Shown: piece by piece, positions 11,195 to 22,570 of the stretch
Position numbering within the stretch: position 1 is the first letter of the stretch
How the letters are laid out: each line of letters starts with the position of its first letter
Origin: Lepeophtheirus salmonis
Lineage: Eukaryota; Arthropoda; Copepoda; Siphonostomatoida; Caligidae
Reading direction: 5' to 3'
DNA: 64,000 nt
Assembly: GCF_016086655.4 (NCBI RefSeq)
Contig: NC_052137.2
Location: forward strand, 33,810,007-33,874,006
Made by a program: the position numbers and the translations under genes
Notes under the pieces: generated by a model
What the model was told of the DNA's origin: nothing
Database searches by the model: none
The model's input: the letters and a program-made list of their open reading frames with translations, nothing else

Positions 11195-12268
11195 TTGGCA
11201 TAACTCATACATCTGGATAGAGGAGAGAATCGGTCCATAGATAGAGCTTTAAAATATCAGTACATGGTTTGAAAACAATTAAACTTTGGTCGATGTGGTA
11301 AAATCCCGGTGTGGATCGAAATATCGGTTCAAATCGGGTTGGAAACTGAGTAAAAACAAATCTGTCTTGAATCCCGTCTCAACACTAATAGGTATATGCA
11401 AATTTGTGGAGTACAACCCTGCATTGACCTCATATGTCATACATTTCACGGAGAAAAGGTTAAATTCACTTAATGTCAAAGACACAGCGTATGGCTTTTA
11501 TTATTGTAGCCAGGCTGCATTCATTTAAGAACTATAATTAATTATGATATTGATACATCTATGTACTTCTAATAATATTTGACTTACGCCTCTACATAAT
11601 GTACTCTCGATTTTTCATAATTGGATGCATTGGGATGTAAGCAAAGATACTCAAATTATAATCTTACAAAATAATGATTTATAAGTTTTATTTGATAACA
11701 ACAGGCATTTATTTTGATTAATTTAAATGGATCCTGCTATATTATAATCAACATTATCATGCATATCGAAAGCAGAAGGAACTCATTTGAAGCGTGAATA
11801 ATAATAATTAATTGATATTTCATTTTGAAAAACTTACATGTTTCTATGTAAATGGTTGATTTATTATCTTCTTTTAAATGTAAAAATTACTCGAGGTTTT
11901 AATAATAGTATAGAAGAATTTCAATGTTATTCACCATGATGAAGTTATATTAAACCTTGTGTCACTTTATTCTAAACTGGACTCTGCTGAACTCAATACT
12001 TAAAAAAAAAAAAAAAAATCAGCTATTCATATTTCAGAGAAACATTTTGATTCTAAACCAGTAAAGGAAATGTACTTCAAAGACAATTCCTTGGTTAGAT
12101 GGAGTAATTGTAATACTGTAGTGTTTATTTATACTTAATTAGTAAAACTCCATCGAAGGATCATTAAAAAAGAAAGACAAGAAAGAAAAAGAAGACATTT
12201 CTTCGTTAATTTTGAAGGCTTATTTTTAGAAAGTATAATTTTTGATGATATTGATAACTTTTTACAGC
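11195..12268. other. AT-rich spacer
   Basis: No gene recognised; includes a run of A at about 12001-12018. Confidence 0.4.
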
Positions 12269-12419
12269 TACAGGTGGGAGGGCAAGGCGCTATTCATCCC
12301 AAAATGAAACCCTTCAAGTTATACTTTATTACAATTGAGCGATCCCACATGAAATATAAGTCCCATATTTGCAATCTACATGTAACAAGGCAGGAAATCT
12401 ATATTTAATTAACAGTCAC

Positions 12420-12600
12420 AGAGTGCGGTTCAATATTCGGGTGGCGGACTTTGCTGGCCTTATTCTCAATTTTCCACCAAATGGAATAATCCAGTGGATT
12501 CAGATCTGCGCTCTCAAGGGGCCAAAGATTCATGGACCAGAATCTCATGTTGCTACCCAACTACTCTTGTACACTATTTGCAGTAGGACCAGAGTCCCCT
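12420..12600 (-). pseudogene. Transposase catalytic C-terminal fragment
   Basis: The minus strand reads MRFWSMNLWPLESADLNPLD, with the third catalytic Asp, then YSIWWKIENKASKVRHPN. Just upstream the second catalytic block reads DSGPTANSVQE after a one-base shift and is followed by an in-frame stop. Confidence 0.68.
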
Positions 12601-12966
12601 CCTGTTGAAATACGTATGTTGCTTTGTTGGACTTCTTAATGGTCTTGGTGATCTATGGGACCCAATTTTCCTTCAACACCTTCAAGTTGTCGGCCGAAAA
12701 CTAAATTGGTGGCATTTTTTCTCCAGTTGATGTGACAGCCCCCAACATCATCGCAGAGGCCGGATGCCATTGTTAGCCTTGCCAAAGTATACCACCCAAT
12801 CATTTTGCTTTTGGTAGACGAGGTAAACGGTACGGGGTTTTCAACCGGGTAAAAATTACCCAGTTGCTGTTGTGCTTCAGATAATTCAAGAGTTTTTGAT
12901 ATCGCTGACGAAGGAGTTCTTTTTATGTTGGGACAGGAGAGGCCTCTCAATTCTTCTAAGCGACCT

Positions 12967-13194
12967 TCATCCAGCCTTTCTGATAGCCTTGTCCACAGTT
13001 GACCGATGCACCTTATTCTTCTTGGCGTTCTCTGACATCTTCATCGTTGGGTTGACCTTAAAGGGCTCCATAATGTCTTCAGGCTTCACTTTGATGGGCC
13101 TTTCACACTTGGGTTTGTACTCAAGGTTGTTCCCATCAGCCAAACGATTTCTAACCCAACAGACTGTGGCCTTGCTGACGTTCAAGATCTTCAT
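12967..13194 (-). pseudogene. Transposase N-terminal fragment (second HTH and linker)
   Basis: It reads KILNVSKATVCWVRNRLADG, a helix-turn-helix, then KPKCERPIKVKPEDI in place of the usual GRPRKT-like linker. It ends VNPTMKMSENAKK and VHRSTVDKAIRKAG, the regular NPTxSxRxxAKxxxVSxxTV pattern of Tc1/mariner transposases. A homologous fragment with the same NVSKATVC helix lies on the plus strand at about 57985-58258. Confidence 0.72.
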
Positions 13195-13424
13195 GATGTC
13201 CGAGGTGGTCCTCCCAGAGCGGATTTGTTGCCCATGATGGCTCTTCTTGCCTCCATCGCGACATATACAAAAATTATTTAAAAATTAGAGGCTTACAATC
13301 TGAGTTATTAAAAATAATCGGAACTTTAAGATTAAATCAATAATACCTATTCAAAACATTATTTTTAGAAGGTTTCATTACTTTTTTCTACATCCAGTAT
13401 TTTGATACTAAGTCTAGCCTCGAT

Positions 13425-13820
13425 GAAATGAGGTGGTATGATGAAACAGTCGCTGCCCACAGATCCAAAAAATGTTTCAACGACCGGATTCTCGGGCTTC
13501 AAATCTGGTGGGACTTCAGTCGGATCACTGGCAATGTTTCTTCCATTTTACCGATTAATTTATGCGTCCATCACAAACTTTACCTCATCGACGTGCACTA
13601 TGACTTTGTATCGCGATCACCTGTTATGACCTAGACCTTCTTCGTAAAAAAAGTTTCACATGAAAGAAAGAATTCATACAGTCACAATAAAACGATTTTA
13701 GAGCGAAATTCAGAGCGAGAAGTGAGATATAGCAATTTGAGAAATTCCAAATTGATCTGCAAAGCCCTGTAAAGATGTATTCAACAGAGCCTTGATAGTT
13801 TGTACAAACTTACATTAGTC
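13425..13820 (-). pseudogene. Fragment of another Tc1/mariner transposase
   Basis: The minus strand carries TIKALLNTSLQGFADQFGIS (an HTH) near 13740-13820. It then carries VIVHVDEVKFVMDA, with the first catalytic Asp in VDEVKF, near 13560-13610. PPDLKPENPV and FFGSVGSD follow near 13430-13510 and correspond to the GSDGTAFPP block of the 8.3 kb element. The segment between HTH and catalytic part is deleted and frames are broken. It abuts the right end of the preceding mariner. Confidence 0.6.
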
Positions 13821-13829
13821 CAGAAAGGA

Positions 13830-14510
13830 GACATTTCATAAAGCAATTATATGTATAATTAAATTATAAATCAGCTGAGTGGAAGATTCGAATGTCCATC
13901 TGTATAATACAGTACGCAATACGCTAATGCGGAAGTGTTTATCCTAATGGCATCATATTTATGCCATATTTATATACATATAAATACATGAAATAAACAA
14001 ATATAAAATACAAGTTTCGTTTATTCCAAGGGCTTTTCGAAAAAAAAAAAAAAAACAATACTTACATTAACAATGGTGATTATGCGAAATACTAATGAAT
14101 ATGAAGTTACAGTACTTTAACGAGTTTTTGATAAATATTAAAATTAGAATGAGATAAAATACAAAAATTGATCACATATTGGATCACATCTAGTTTTTAA
14201 TTGTATGTATAAGAATGGAGAGGGACGCAAACTCAAACACAGGTTTATTACTGTCAAACTTTGTCTTAAAAATATATTATGGGGGGATATTATGTCACTG
14301 TTGCATTTGAATCTTGATAAATACAATTTATATTTTATGAGACAATTTATTGATCATTACTTTTATTTTTATCTAGAGATCCTTTGATTTCTTCACGACG
14401 AATTTATCGGCTATTGTATCTTATGCATACATAGGTAGCAGCATAGAAACAAAAAATATGCTTAGGGATGTAAATTTTAAGCATTTTTGCTATTGAAAAA
14501 AAAAAACTCG
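13830..14510. other. AT-rich spacer
   Basis: No gene recognised; a poly-A run lies at about 14041-14056. Confidence 0.4.
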
Positions 14511-14514
14511 ACAT

Positions 14515-14600
14515 GGAAGGCTTGACAATTTGATGAATGTGTAGGAGAAGAACAGCTAAGCTGTTATGACGTTTTATTAGATTAGCTGAGAGCAGCTTTA
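14515..14600 (+). repeat. Repeat A, short fragment
   Basis: It shares GGCTTGACAATTTGATGAAT, GAGAAGAACAGCTAAGCTGT and TTTTATTAGAT with the dispersed repeat described at 3130-4710. Confidence 0.55.
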
Positions 14601-15612
14601 AATCCAAAAGTTAAACTTTCGGGAAAAAAAATCAAAAATCTATAGGTATCCAAAAAAAAAAAAAAAAAAAAAAATATTAAATATGTAAATTTCAAAAATT
14701 TACAGCTTTTCGCAAAAAATTCTTAATTTAAAAAAAAAAAGAAAAATTCAACAATTAAATTTTTAAGAAAAATTTCAAAAATGACTGGTTAAGAGACTAA
14801 AAAGGAAAGAGGAGACAAGATTGTTAAAATAAAAAGTAACAAAAACTGTGTATATGAATTATGTTCAGGATTCACGTAACCTCGATAAAAAAATTAGAAT
14901 ATCAATACCCTTCGTAGATAATTAGGGTTATATATTTGCTAATTTCTTAGAGCATAATTATGATTAAGATACTATGATCTATGGTTTTAATTAATAATTT
15001 ATGTTTCTCGATTATTCTAATAAAAAATACTTAACCCTGTCTGAAACATTGAGTTACATAACATTATATTAGATGAATCTTAGTCAAAAGACGTTATAAC
15101 AATGAACTGCCCAAGAGATGAAAATAGCGCATGTACATCATTTTAGACAAATCAGAATAAGAGATATATGAAAAAACCTTTGTTATTAATTTATATGACG
15201 TCTCTTTTCCTTATAGTCTCTTCAAGCACAACCACTTGAGTTTACAGTTAATAAACTGATCTTTTCTCAGCGACTAGCTTTTTATCCACTCACGCCCTCG
15301 ATTGTCAAAAGGGAAAGGAAACATTAAAAAAAATAAAAAATATGGTAGCTAGACTTCTGTATTTTTCCTTATGCCAAATATTAATTAATATTTGGAAAAT
15401 ACTTATTCGTTATTATATATATTGAATTGATAATCTTACGAAGCCCTATGATTGATATAAATTCATATAAAAATCCTATTGTACATCTTTTTTAAGTTCA
15501 TAATAGGTAGTGTCAGCTACCTAAGAGGCACCATTTAAAAATGAATTAAAACAGCTTAAAGGAAAAACACTACATCTTAATTTATTTTAAAAAGTGAGCA
15601 ATTTTCTTTAAT
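14601..15612. other. AT-rich spacer with A/T-rich GGGGCGTC-element-like stretch
   Basis: 14640-14790 is made of A/T blocks (TTTCAAAAATTTACAGC, AAAAAATTCTTAATTT, TTAAGAAAAATTTCAAAAAT) like the interior of GGGGCGTC elements, but no terminus is visible. The remainder holds nothing recognisable. Confidence 0.4.
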
Positions 15613-15750
15613 ATTTATAGAGGTATGGATAACAGTTTTCACAATAAATAAACATACTTTGTACTGTGCGTCTTCTTCGTTGTTGGCAACGAAGAAGACG
15701 CACAGTACAAAGTACTTGGGATTTACAACGGACGTTAATCCTCTATAAAT
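15613..15750. repeat. Palindromic element with a perfect 28-bp stem and 4-nt loop
   Basis: 15655-15682 and 15687-15714 are exact inverted repeats of 28 bp separated by TTGG. The stem contains GTACTGTGCGTCTTCTTCGT. Outside it, ATTTATAGAGG at 15613-15623 pairs with CCTCTATAAAT at 15740-15750, with imperfect pairing between. The whole could form a hairpin of about 138 nt. It may be a tiny foldback element; a small-RNA precursor is possible but unsupported. Confidence 0.75.
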
Positions 15751-16269
15751 CTATTATTACAAAATACTTCATAAGTAGGAAATGATTATGAGAAGAACCA
15801 TCTAATCCGTTCCGTCAAGAAGTTAGTTGGAGCCTGTATTTGCCAGATAAAAAGGTTTCAAAGTCCAATTTTCTTTCAGGTGTCCACATATATTGATTTG
15901 AATTACTCGGAGTACAAATTATTTGAAAATCCCCACGCATTTAAAGGCACCATTGTGGTACAGTGAAGCTTTGCACCATAGCAATATCCAATTGTTTCTC
16001 ACTCGAACTTGTATATATATATACAACATTAAGACTAATGGAAAAAACAACAATGCTTAATTCATTTAATAGAGAGGATTTTGAAGTGTATTACTCTCTT
16101 TAAATACTTTAAAATGCTTGTTCAAGTAATTAATTTTTCATTATATATGATACAATATTTGTATTGACATAAAAACCGTTCTATAGAAAATGATGTTTAC
16201 TCAATTAAGTACATAGGTACTTATTACATTATATTAATTAATCTTAACAGTAACTATAACATGGCTTTT
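15751..16269. other. AT-rich spacer
   Basis: Nothing recognised apart from a short TA microsatellite near 16013. Confidence 0.4.
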
Positions 16270-16465
16270 TACAGTGATGCAAAATATGTGTCCTGCAGTA
16301 TGTAAAAACAAAATAGACGGAAAATGAAAGCAGTCACCCAGACAATTTGAAGAATGTTTGGGAGGAGAGCAGCTTAGCTGTCATAACGATTTGTTAGATA
16401 AGCTGCTAGTACCCGTGAGAGGAGAAAATAAACACAAATCTCACTCCGTACATAACAAGGACCTA
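16270..16465 (+). repeat. Repeat A fragment cut by a mariner insertion
   Basis: Shared landmarks are GTCACCCAGACAATTTGAAG, GAGAGCAGCTTAGCTGTCAT, TTGTTAGATAAGCTGC and CACAAATCTCACT. It stops at AACAAGGACC, where a mariner terminus begins after TA. Confidence 0.6.
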
Positions 16466-16980
16466 CGAGGGTGGTCTAAAAGTTTCCGACCTGAACATGA
16501 AGATAGCAGCACTTCCAAAAAAGCTAGGTACATCTATCTAACATGTCTTGACATTTGTTCACCAAAGTTTGAACCATTTTAAACTCGCAAATGTTATGTA
16601 ACAGTCGTTTGAGAGAGTTGATGCGAGTGTTTTCTTTGTTTGGAAAATGGACCAAATCGAGTATCGCCTTGTGGGTGCAGTTTAATTGCAGTAAATCCGA
16701 GTTTTGGCGTCGATTGATTATTGTAGATGCAACTCGGAGATACGCCCGAAACAACAATCCAGTCCAAATAGTGGACTGCAAAGGTTTTCGTCAACTGAAG
16801 AGGCTTCGTGAACAATTATTTTGCTGAAAAAACTGCTGATTACTATTTGGAAGGGTTACAGATATAGAATCATTGCTCGGAAAAGTGTATAGAGTTATAA
16901 AGAGACTGTTGAAAAATAAAAATTCCGAAAAAAATGTCTTGTATCTTTGTTATGGTGGATAATTTACAGACCAACCTTGT
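16466..16980 (+). mobile_element. Internally deleted mariner (CGAGGGTGGTC termini)
   Basis: The left terminus CGAGGGTGGTCTAAAAGTTT matches the reverse complement of the right one (CAAGGTTGGTCTGTAAATTA). The plus strand from about 16646 starts MDQIEYRLVG, like the MxQxEYRAVIKF start of this mariner group. It ends near 16810-16920 with NNYFAEKTADYYLEG and SEKCIEL, the standard mariner C-terminus. Almost the whole catalytic core is absent. About 515 bp, non-autonomous. Confidence 0.72.
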
Positions 16981-17089
16981 GAGTAGACAATATACTACAT
17001 TTTGATTATTGAAATCGTCCTTAAATATGATCAACTTTAGCTACTGATCATGATTAAAAGGGATTTGGTTCTTTATCATGTGTAAGCAT

Positions 17090-17500
17090 TGAACGCTATC
17101 GAGGAAAAAAGAATTTTCATAACAGACGAATACAGGGAGCGGCCGTTGTTTATCGGATGAGACAATGGTTTATTTGCAAATGCCTTTAGCTTGGAGAGTC
17201 AGGAAGGAACTGGAAAAGTCTATAGGTTATCACGAATTAAGAGCAAAGTCACACTACCATCAAAATGTTGACCTGGCTGTCAGAATTATGTTGCCTTTGT
17301 TGGACACAGTGTTTGACCTCCAAGATAACCGGACCACAATCCACTCGACTTCTTTGTGTAGGTTGCAGTTGAGTGATACACCAATAGATCCTTCTGTAAC
17401 ACATAATACGAGCTGAGGGTCAGGATCCGGGAGGAATTCCTGAATCTGCCAAAGCAGACTGACATCAAGACCTGCTTTCGTTTCTGAGTCGAGTGAGGGT
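17090..17500 (+). pseudogene. Tc1/mariner transposase C-terminal fragment
   Basis: Reading across frames gives FITDEYRERPLF, then PPR-PDHNPLDFFVWVAVE with the third catalytic Asp, then YTNRSF and ELRVRIREEFLNLPKQT. Stops interrupt PPR-PDH and VAVE-YT. No termini found, so the original ends are lost. Confidence 0.6.
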
Positions 17501-18540
17501 CCTTATTTACGCCAAAGGCGATTATATCAAATAATCATAATATATTTTTAATTCAGCTTTCATTTAGGGTTGGCTTTTATGAAAATTGGGTGATTCATTT
17601 ACGAGAAAATTCATTTTTGAAAAAAAATTGTGTTGGCTGGTAAATAGAGATGCCACTCTGTACATAGAGCAGATTTTTTTAATTCCATCAATCAGGTTTC
17701 ATCATTTGATCTATCTCGAACACCTGCATCTCGTTGTCATACATCTATGGGCATTTAGTTACATCTACTTATGTTGTATCATAAATATAATATTTCAATA
17801 TTACATTTAAAAAATATTATAATACTCATTTTTATAATACAAAATGATATTGTTGTATCATTAATATCATCCTACTACATACTTCTTTGTCTTGCCAAAT
17901 AAATATATTTTTTTCTTTTTTTGGCAAAAATAAGATTGTTTCTATGTAGCAAGGCATGTATACGGTGATATTCAAGTTTATTATGGGTCTAATTCCTTAG
18001 CACAATTAATATCATACTGTGAGTAAATATGTATGTATGTAATACGTAAGCAATTAATAAAGTTAATCCATCCAGTCAACCGAACATAATTTTTTTAATA
18101 CTCACAATATTATTTAGTCTTCTAATTTTATTTAAAATATTAAATGCACTCCCATAAATGAAGCTTGTTTACTATACCTTGTAATATTAATTAATTGAAT
18201 GAGAAAAATAGAAAATTCATATGAGGCAGGTTTTCATGACTCGAAAAATAAAGACAAATATTGTCAATGTTGTGAAAGGACAAAGGAGTTATAAGTACTT
18301 AAACTTATCTTATATGTATTTAGTTGTAACTTGTATAATTTAATAGTCTACCCATGCATGTAGCTGGAGTAATTATACATTTTATTTGATAAACCAGTAC
18401 AACATTACTTTTTTTTGAACTAAGTACGTTTGTGCATAAAATGCCCTGACTTACGAAAGTACATTAACTATCTTATCAGTAAAGTTAACATTTTTCTGAG
18501 CGAAAAAAGCGCAAGAAGAAGGTGAGAATTATGGTAAACG
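17501..18540. other. AT-rich spacer
   Basis: No gene or repeat end recognised. Confidence 0.4.
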
Positions 18541-19146
18541 TGCCATTCCAAGTGAAATCAATCAAAAAAGGACCTTTTTACAGAACCATCTGTGATTTTT
18601 TTTTTCAAATTTGGCATGTAATTTATTTTATTAGTTAAAAACTCAAAATCAAAATCATCCTTTGTTGTCCTCTGGTTCAGGATTTAGAGGCATATAAAGT
18701 TTTGCCTCGATGCCACCAATACTATTTTTAAATCGCTGTATTTTGAGTGTTTTTGAAGATGTTAATAACTTTAGAAACCATTTAATGGATAATTGCTTCT
18801 TCCTTTTGTTGTATTTTATTGTATAACTCAACAAATGAGTGTTTACGCATAAATTCAGGAGGTCATCAATATTTTGACCTAAAAAAATGAAGCATTTCCA
18901 TTTTTGATTTCACGCAAATTTTTATGTTAACATGTAATATATTATGCACATTCAATAAAAGAATAAAACAATTAGGTGGTGTCAAGGCCTAAAACTTTAG
19001 AAGCCTCTAAATCCTGAACCAAAGGAAAAAAAAAGGTGAAATTTTGGATTTTTAAGTTTTTAACTAATATTAAAATATGTGCCAAATTTGATAAAAAAAT
19101 CGAAGATGGTGAATTTTTGAGTGATTGAGTTGTCCTGGAATTACCC
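18541..19146. repeat. Foldback element with arms of about 180 bp
   Basis: The left arm (18541-18720) and right arm (18971-19146) are inverted repeats. Left-arm landmarks TCAAATTTGGCATGTAATTT, ATTAGTTAAAAACT, GGTTCAGGATTTAGAGGC and AAAGTTTTGCCTCGATGCC recur in the reverse complement of the right arm as TCAAATTTGGCACATATTTT, ATTAGTTAAAAACT, GGTTCAGGATTTAGAGGC and AAAGTTTTAGGCCTTGACACC. The 250-bp loop has no coding signal. Confidence 0.75.
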
Positions 19147-19479
19147 ACACCTGAATTAGGACTCTTGTTAATGAGCACTGCTAGTTATATCCTTATGAAT
19201 TACTGCTATTAAGAGGAGATCATCCTACATTTAAAAAAGCATTTGTACAGGGAAAATATTGTAATTATATTTAAATTCATATAGATTCATTTTATTATGC
19301 ATTTTAAAAGAATATACACCAAAGATAGGAGAGAATGCTTAGTTCAGAGGGAAAAATTAACACCACTAACCAACGATTAAATAATAAACAAAAAAGAAGC
19401 AAGTGCTCACGCAATAACCGTTTTTCCTTTTCTAATTTTTAAAGGCAATTTTTGTTTAGAAAATAATCAATTCTACTCA

Positions 19480-19930
19480 TCAGTCCGTAAAGGGAAATTT
19501 GAAGGGCTTTAAATCCTTAAAGGAAGTATTTCATCGGTCCTAGGAATGACTTCCTAATCAGTACCCCTCTCCCACATTCAGTCTTCTTTTTTTCGTCGAA
19601 GTGATCTTTTTTAGCATTCAACGGTTATAAGGACTGATTATTCGGTCCTTCAATCCTAGGGTTCTAGATATTTTTTAATTTTCTTTAGTCCTAGCTAGGA
19701 TTGAAGAATATTAAAACAAGGTACCTAAAACGTATAATACATACCTTTAGCCACACACCCCTCCTACTTTAAACTTCAGATATCTTGTCTCTTGGAAAGA
19801 GGTTATACAGAACAGCTGAAATGATGTAGGTAGTAACTACGTCTGTTGTACTTACCATAAAAAACTTTTTAGGATCCGTCCTAGAAATGAAAAATTGTAT
19901 TAGGACCGGACTGATAGAATTGCAGTCTTT
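19480..19930. repeat. GGTC-rich dispersed repeat, copy 3
   Basis: It contains CGGTCCTAGGAATGACTTCC, AAGGACTGATTATTCGGTCC and, near its right edge, GGATCCGTCCTAG and TAGGACCGGACTGATAGAAT. Half-sites occur in both orientations. Ends are uncertain. Confidence 0.5.
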
Positions 19931-20700
19931 TTAGTGTTTTTTTTATATTTGAGTTTTATGGAACAAGGTTGCTAACAGATTCAATACATTTACTGGGGTT
20001 TTATTGTAACTTGGTTATAATATTATATGATGTCAAACCATAAAGTAAAAAATGGTTTACAAAAAAAACATACATCAAATTAGGAAAACAAATTTTATCA
20101 TACAAAATGAGGATAACGTAGAACCTAAATATACTATTTTGAAAATTTAAGCAATCAATTTAAATACAATTTGAGTACCACTTTTTATATAGTCTAGACA
20201 ATGTTATGAACATGGAATGCAATTCTCTTTGTATTCATAAATTGAAAATGATTTGGGGACAAAAGAAAACAAGTACGTAGCAACGCAACAAACAAATGGA
20301 ATCCATTTTTGGTGCATGTTGATGTAAAAAGAATCAATTAATGCAAAAAAATGGTAATTTATGGAAGTCTTAGGAATATGATATTTAAGATTTGCTACAA
20401 CTTTATCGTGATGTAACATATTTTATTTCGTTTTCAAATTTATTATAAGGTTGATAAAAAGAAATCACGGCGTTACCTTGCTAACACAAAAATACCCTAT
20501 GTATTTTCTGGTCAACTGTCGATTCACTCATCTCACTTGATACGTCATGGCTATTTTATTATTTATACTTTTTGTTAAATAAACAAAGTAATAAAGATAA
20601 AATAAAATGCATTGAGTGATAATGTGAAGAAGTAGTTGACGTAGAGAAGATTTTTGGTCTATACTGTATTTTTTAAGTCATCCCATTTTGAAATATTAAA
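19931..20700. other. AT-rich spacer with a possible repeat A edge
   Basis: 20465-20560 (GCTAACACAAAAATACCCTA, CAACTGTCGATTCACT) resembles the start of repeat A at 22330. No gene seen. Confidence 0.35.
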
Positions 20701-20715
20701 ATTATCTACTCATAG

Positions 20716-20900
20716 TGAATGGATTGCTTTATTGTTTCGATCCTGGTACTTCCATAAAAGATCGTGTAGTTTTCCTCGAGGATTCACTCCCATCATCCCT
20801 CGTGGAGTTCGGAATCCAAATTGTAACATCTTTTGAGATGGAGGATCAAGTTAGAAGTATCTTCCCTCAATTGCCTCCATCTTCCTTTTACGAGGCATGA
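20716..20900 (+). other. Possible terminal exon of an unrecognised gene
   Basis: A frame follows an AG (CTACTCATAG) and runs to a TGA at 20898-20900. It starts NGLLYCFDPGTSIKDRVV and ends VRSIFPQLPPSSFYEA. The mixed acidic, basic and hydrophobic composition looks more protein-like than neighbouring chance frames, but there is no ATG upstream, no clear poly(A) signal and no family I recognise. It could equally be a chance ORF or a decayed mobile fragment. Confidence 0.25.
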
Positions 20901-21362
20901 CGTTATGAAATTGGCATTTAAATCTAAAAAAATATGATGATAATGTTGACTATTAGCTATTACAATCTCATAAAAAATGGAATCACTACAAAATAGAACA
21001 AAAATCCTTTGAGATACATATTCTTTAAATAGATCTTTCTTTAAATTATACATTGAATATGATATTCCTTATCACTATTTATTATAAATAAGTTATAAGG
21101 GTCTAAAGAAGAGTGCCGTTTTTCATCATTTTCAGACTAAAAATGGAAATTTTTTGAGTTTATAATAAGATATCGAATAAAATACATACGTTATATTAGT
21201 GAAAAGGACTCTGAACGATAATATTCCCGAATTACTATAATCCCAGATATTTCAGAATTCAAATAAAAACTGAGATCCGTTTTGGATTTTGTGCTCAAAG
21301 ATAAGCTCTTTTTTTGGTTGAATTCATTTGAACAAAATACCCCCCTAATTGTTCCCCTATGC
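20901..21362. other. AT-rich spacer
   Basis: No feature recognised. Confidence 0.4.
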
Positions 21363-21364
21363 TA

Positions 21365-22148
21365 TTAGGTTGTTCTGAAATTATTGAGACTGCCTGCCCA
21401 GTAAGACAAAAAATTACGTTCAAAAGTTTAATAAAAGTACTCAATCATGGCCCATAATCTCCTACTGCTCGGATAAAGCTCTCCAACTTCCGCAAGTTCT
21501 TCTTCGTTCACTAACTTCATCAACCGCTGAACACCGTGTGTGAGGTCTTCATGGCTATCAAAATGGTACTCCCAGAGCAGGTGCTTCTGCTTACGGAAGA
21601 TAAATAGGTCACAGAGATTGAGATCGGGTTGTAAGGGCTCTGTTTGATAGTGTCCACAATTTCCTGTCGTCAACAGTTACTCTATCATCGTCTCTTAGCT
21701 TGGACCGAAACTCCCTTGTAAAGCCCATCAGGATAATCGCCTTTCTCGTTGTCTGTTTTGGACGAGCAGTGGAGGGTTGATTTTCCTTGGAGCCCATCCA
21801 CTCGCTCCTCTCCCAGAAAAACCCTGATCTCACCAGTCCACCAAAAAATGGTTGCACAACTAGGGCAGACATCAGGGAAAACCATAGTGTGGTCGGTGTT
21901 GATCCCAGACACTGTTTTGCCCAGTTTGTAGCGTATCAAAAAGTAAAGAATATTGTGAATCTCCAGCGACAAATGGAAAAACATGAGCAAGTATGATATG
22001 TAGGCATTAGCTATTTAGTCTCTAAATAACTAAAGAATGTTTTTCTACCTTAAAATTAATAAGAAAATCGATGCTGGTGGAGTTTTGTAGCCTATTTTTC
22101 TCCTTTTCCTTCAAGCGATCCTTCCTCAATCATTTCGAAACAAGCTAA
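21365..22148 (-). mobile_element. Internally deleted mariner (TTAGGTTGTTC termini), copy 1
   Basis: TA flanks both ends. The left terminus TTAGGTTGTTCTGAAATTAT and the right, reverse-complemented, TTAGCTTGTTTCGAAATGAT are inverted. The minus strand keeps the HTH region near 21850-21990 (KLGKTVSGINTDHTMV, CPSCATIFWWTGEIR). After a deletion it continues with frames matching the PSTARPKQTTRKTIILMGF block, then PLQPDLNLCDLFIFRKQKH with the third catalytic Asp, and VQRLMKLVNEEEL near the left end. About 784 bp against 1247 bp for the sister copy at 61104-62350. Confidence 0.8.
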
Positions 22149-22317
22149 TATAAGATTGAATCAGAGCTATGGCCATGTATGTACTCAAAAATTGCATTCG
22201 AGTCCCAGTGTAGTCACTCACTAAGCTCGGTTACCGTCGACTTTCACAAGAAGTCAAGAGACACGTGATTTGCACTTGAACAGCTATGAGTTTTGATTTA
22301 AGCCTGTCAATAATAAA

Positions 22318-22570
22318 CAAAACGTTAGCTCACTAACACAAAAATTTACACTCTATTTTGTTATCGGCTGTCGATTTTCTGTCTATTTTCCCTTAACCAG
22401 TGTTCTGAAAATGTATTATTTGAATCCAAATTATCTCATGTTAAACTTTGAACAATTATTGGATATGTGGGGAAAATAAGCCAACTACCAACTGCTTTTT
22501 GATCCTTTTTCCGTATTTTTTACTAAGGAGAGGTTTTGTGATACAATAAAGGCAACGATGTGTAAGGTAA
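22318..22570 (+). repeat. Repeat A, 5' part
   Basis: It contains AACGTTAGCTCACTAACACA, TTTACACTCTATTTTGTTAT, CGGCTGTCGATTTTCTG, ACCAGTGTTCTGAA and GATACAATAAAGGCAACG, in the order of the 3130-4080 copy. Confidence 0.55.

Larger units (their letters stand above)
12271..13397 (-). mobile_element. Decayed near-full-length mariner-like element, CCGGATGC family
   Basis: The right end, reverse-complemented, reads CTGGATGTAGAAAAAAGT after a TA, matching the terminus of the 10513-11192 element. The left end near 12271 (CAGGTGGGAGGGCAAGGCGC) is only a weak match and is approximate. The minus strand carries the transposase in pieces: HTH and linker at 12967-13194, a middle part at 12636-12950, and a C-terminal part near 12420-12600. 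Confidence 0.68.

Noticed and set aside
12872..13237. 121-codon frame on the plus strand
   Set aside because: Antisense of the transposase N-terminal fragment, which has clear helix-turn-helix motifs on the other strand.
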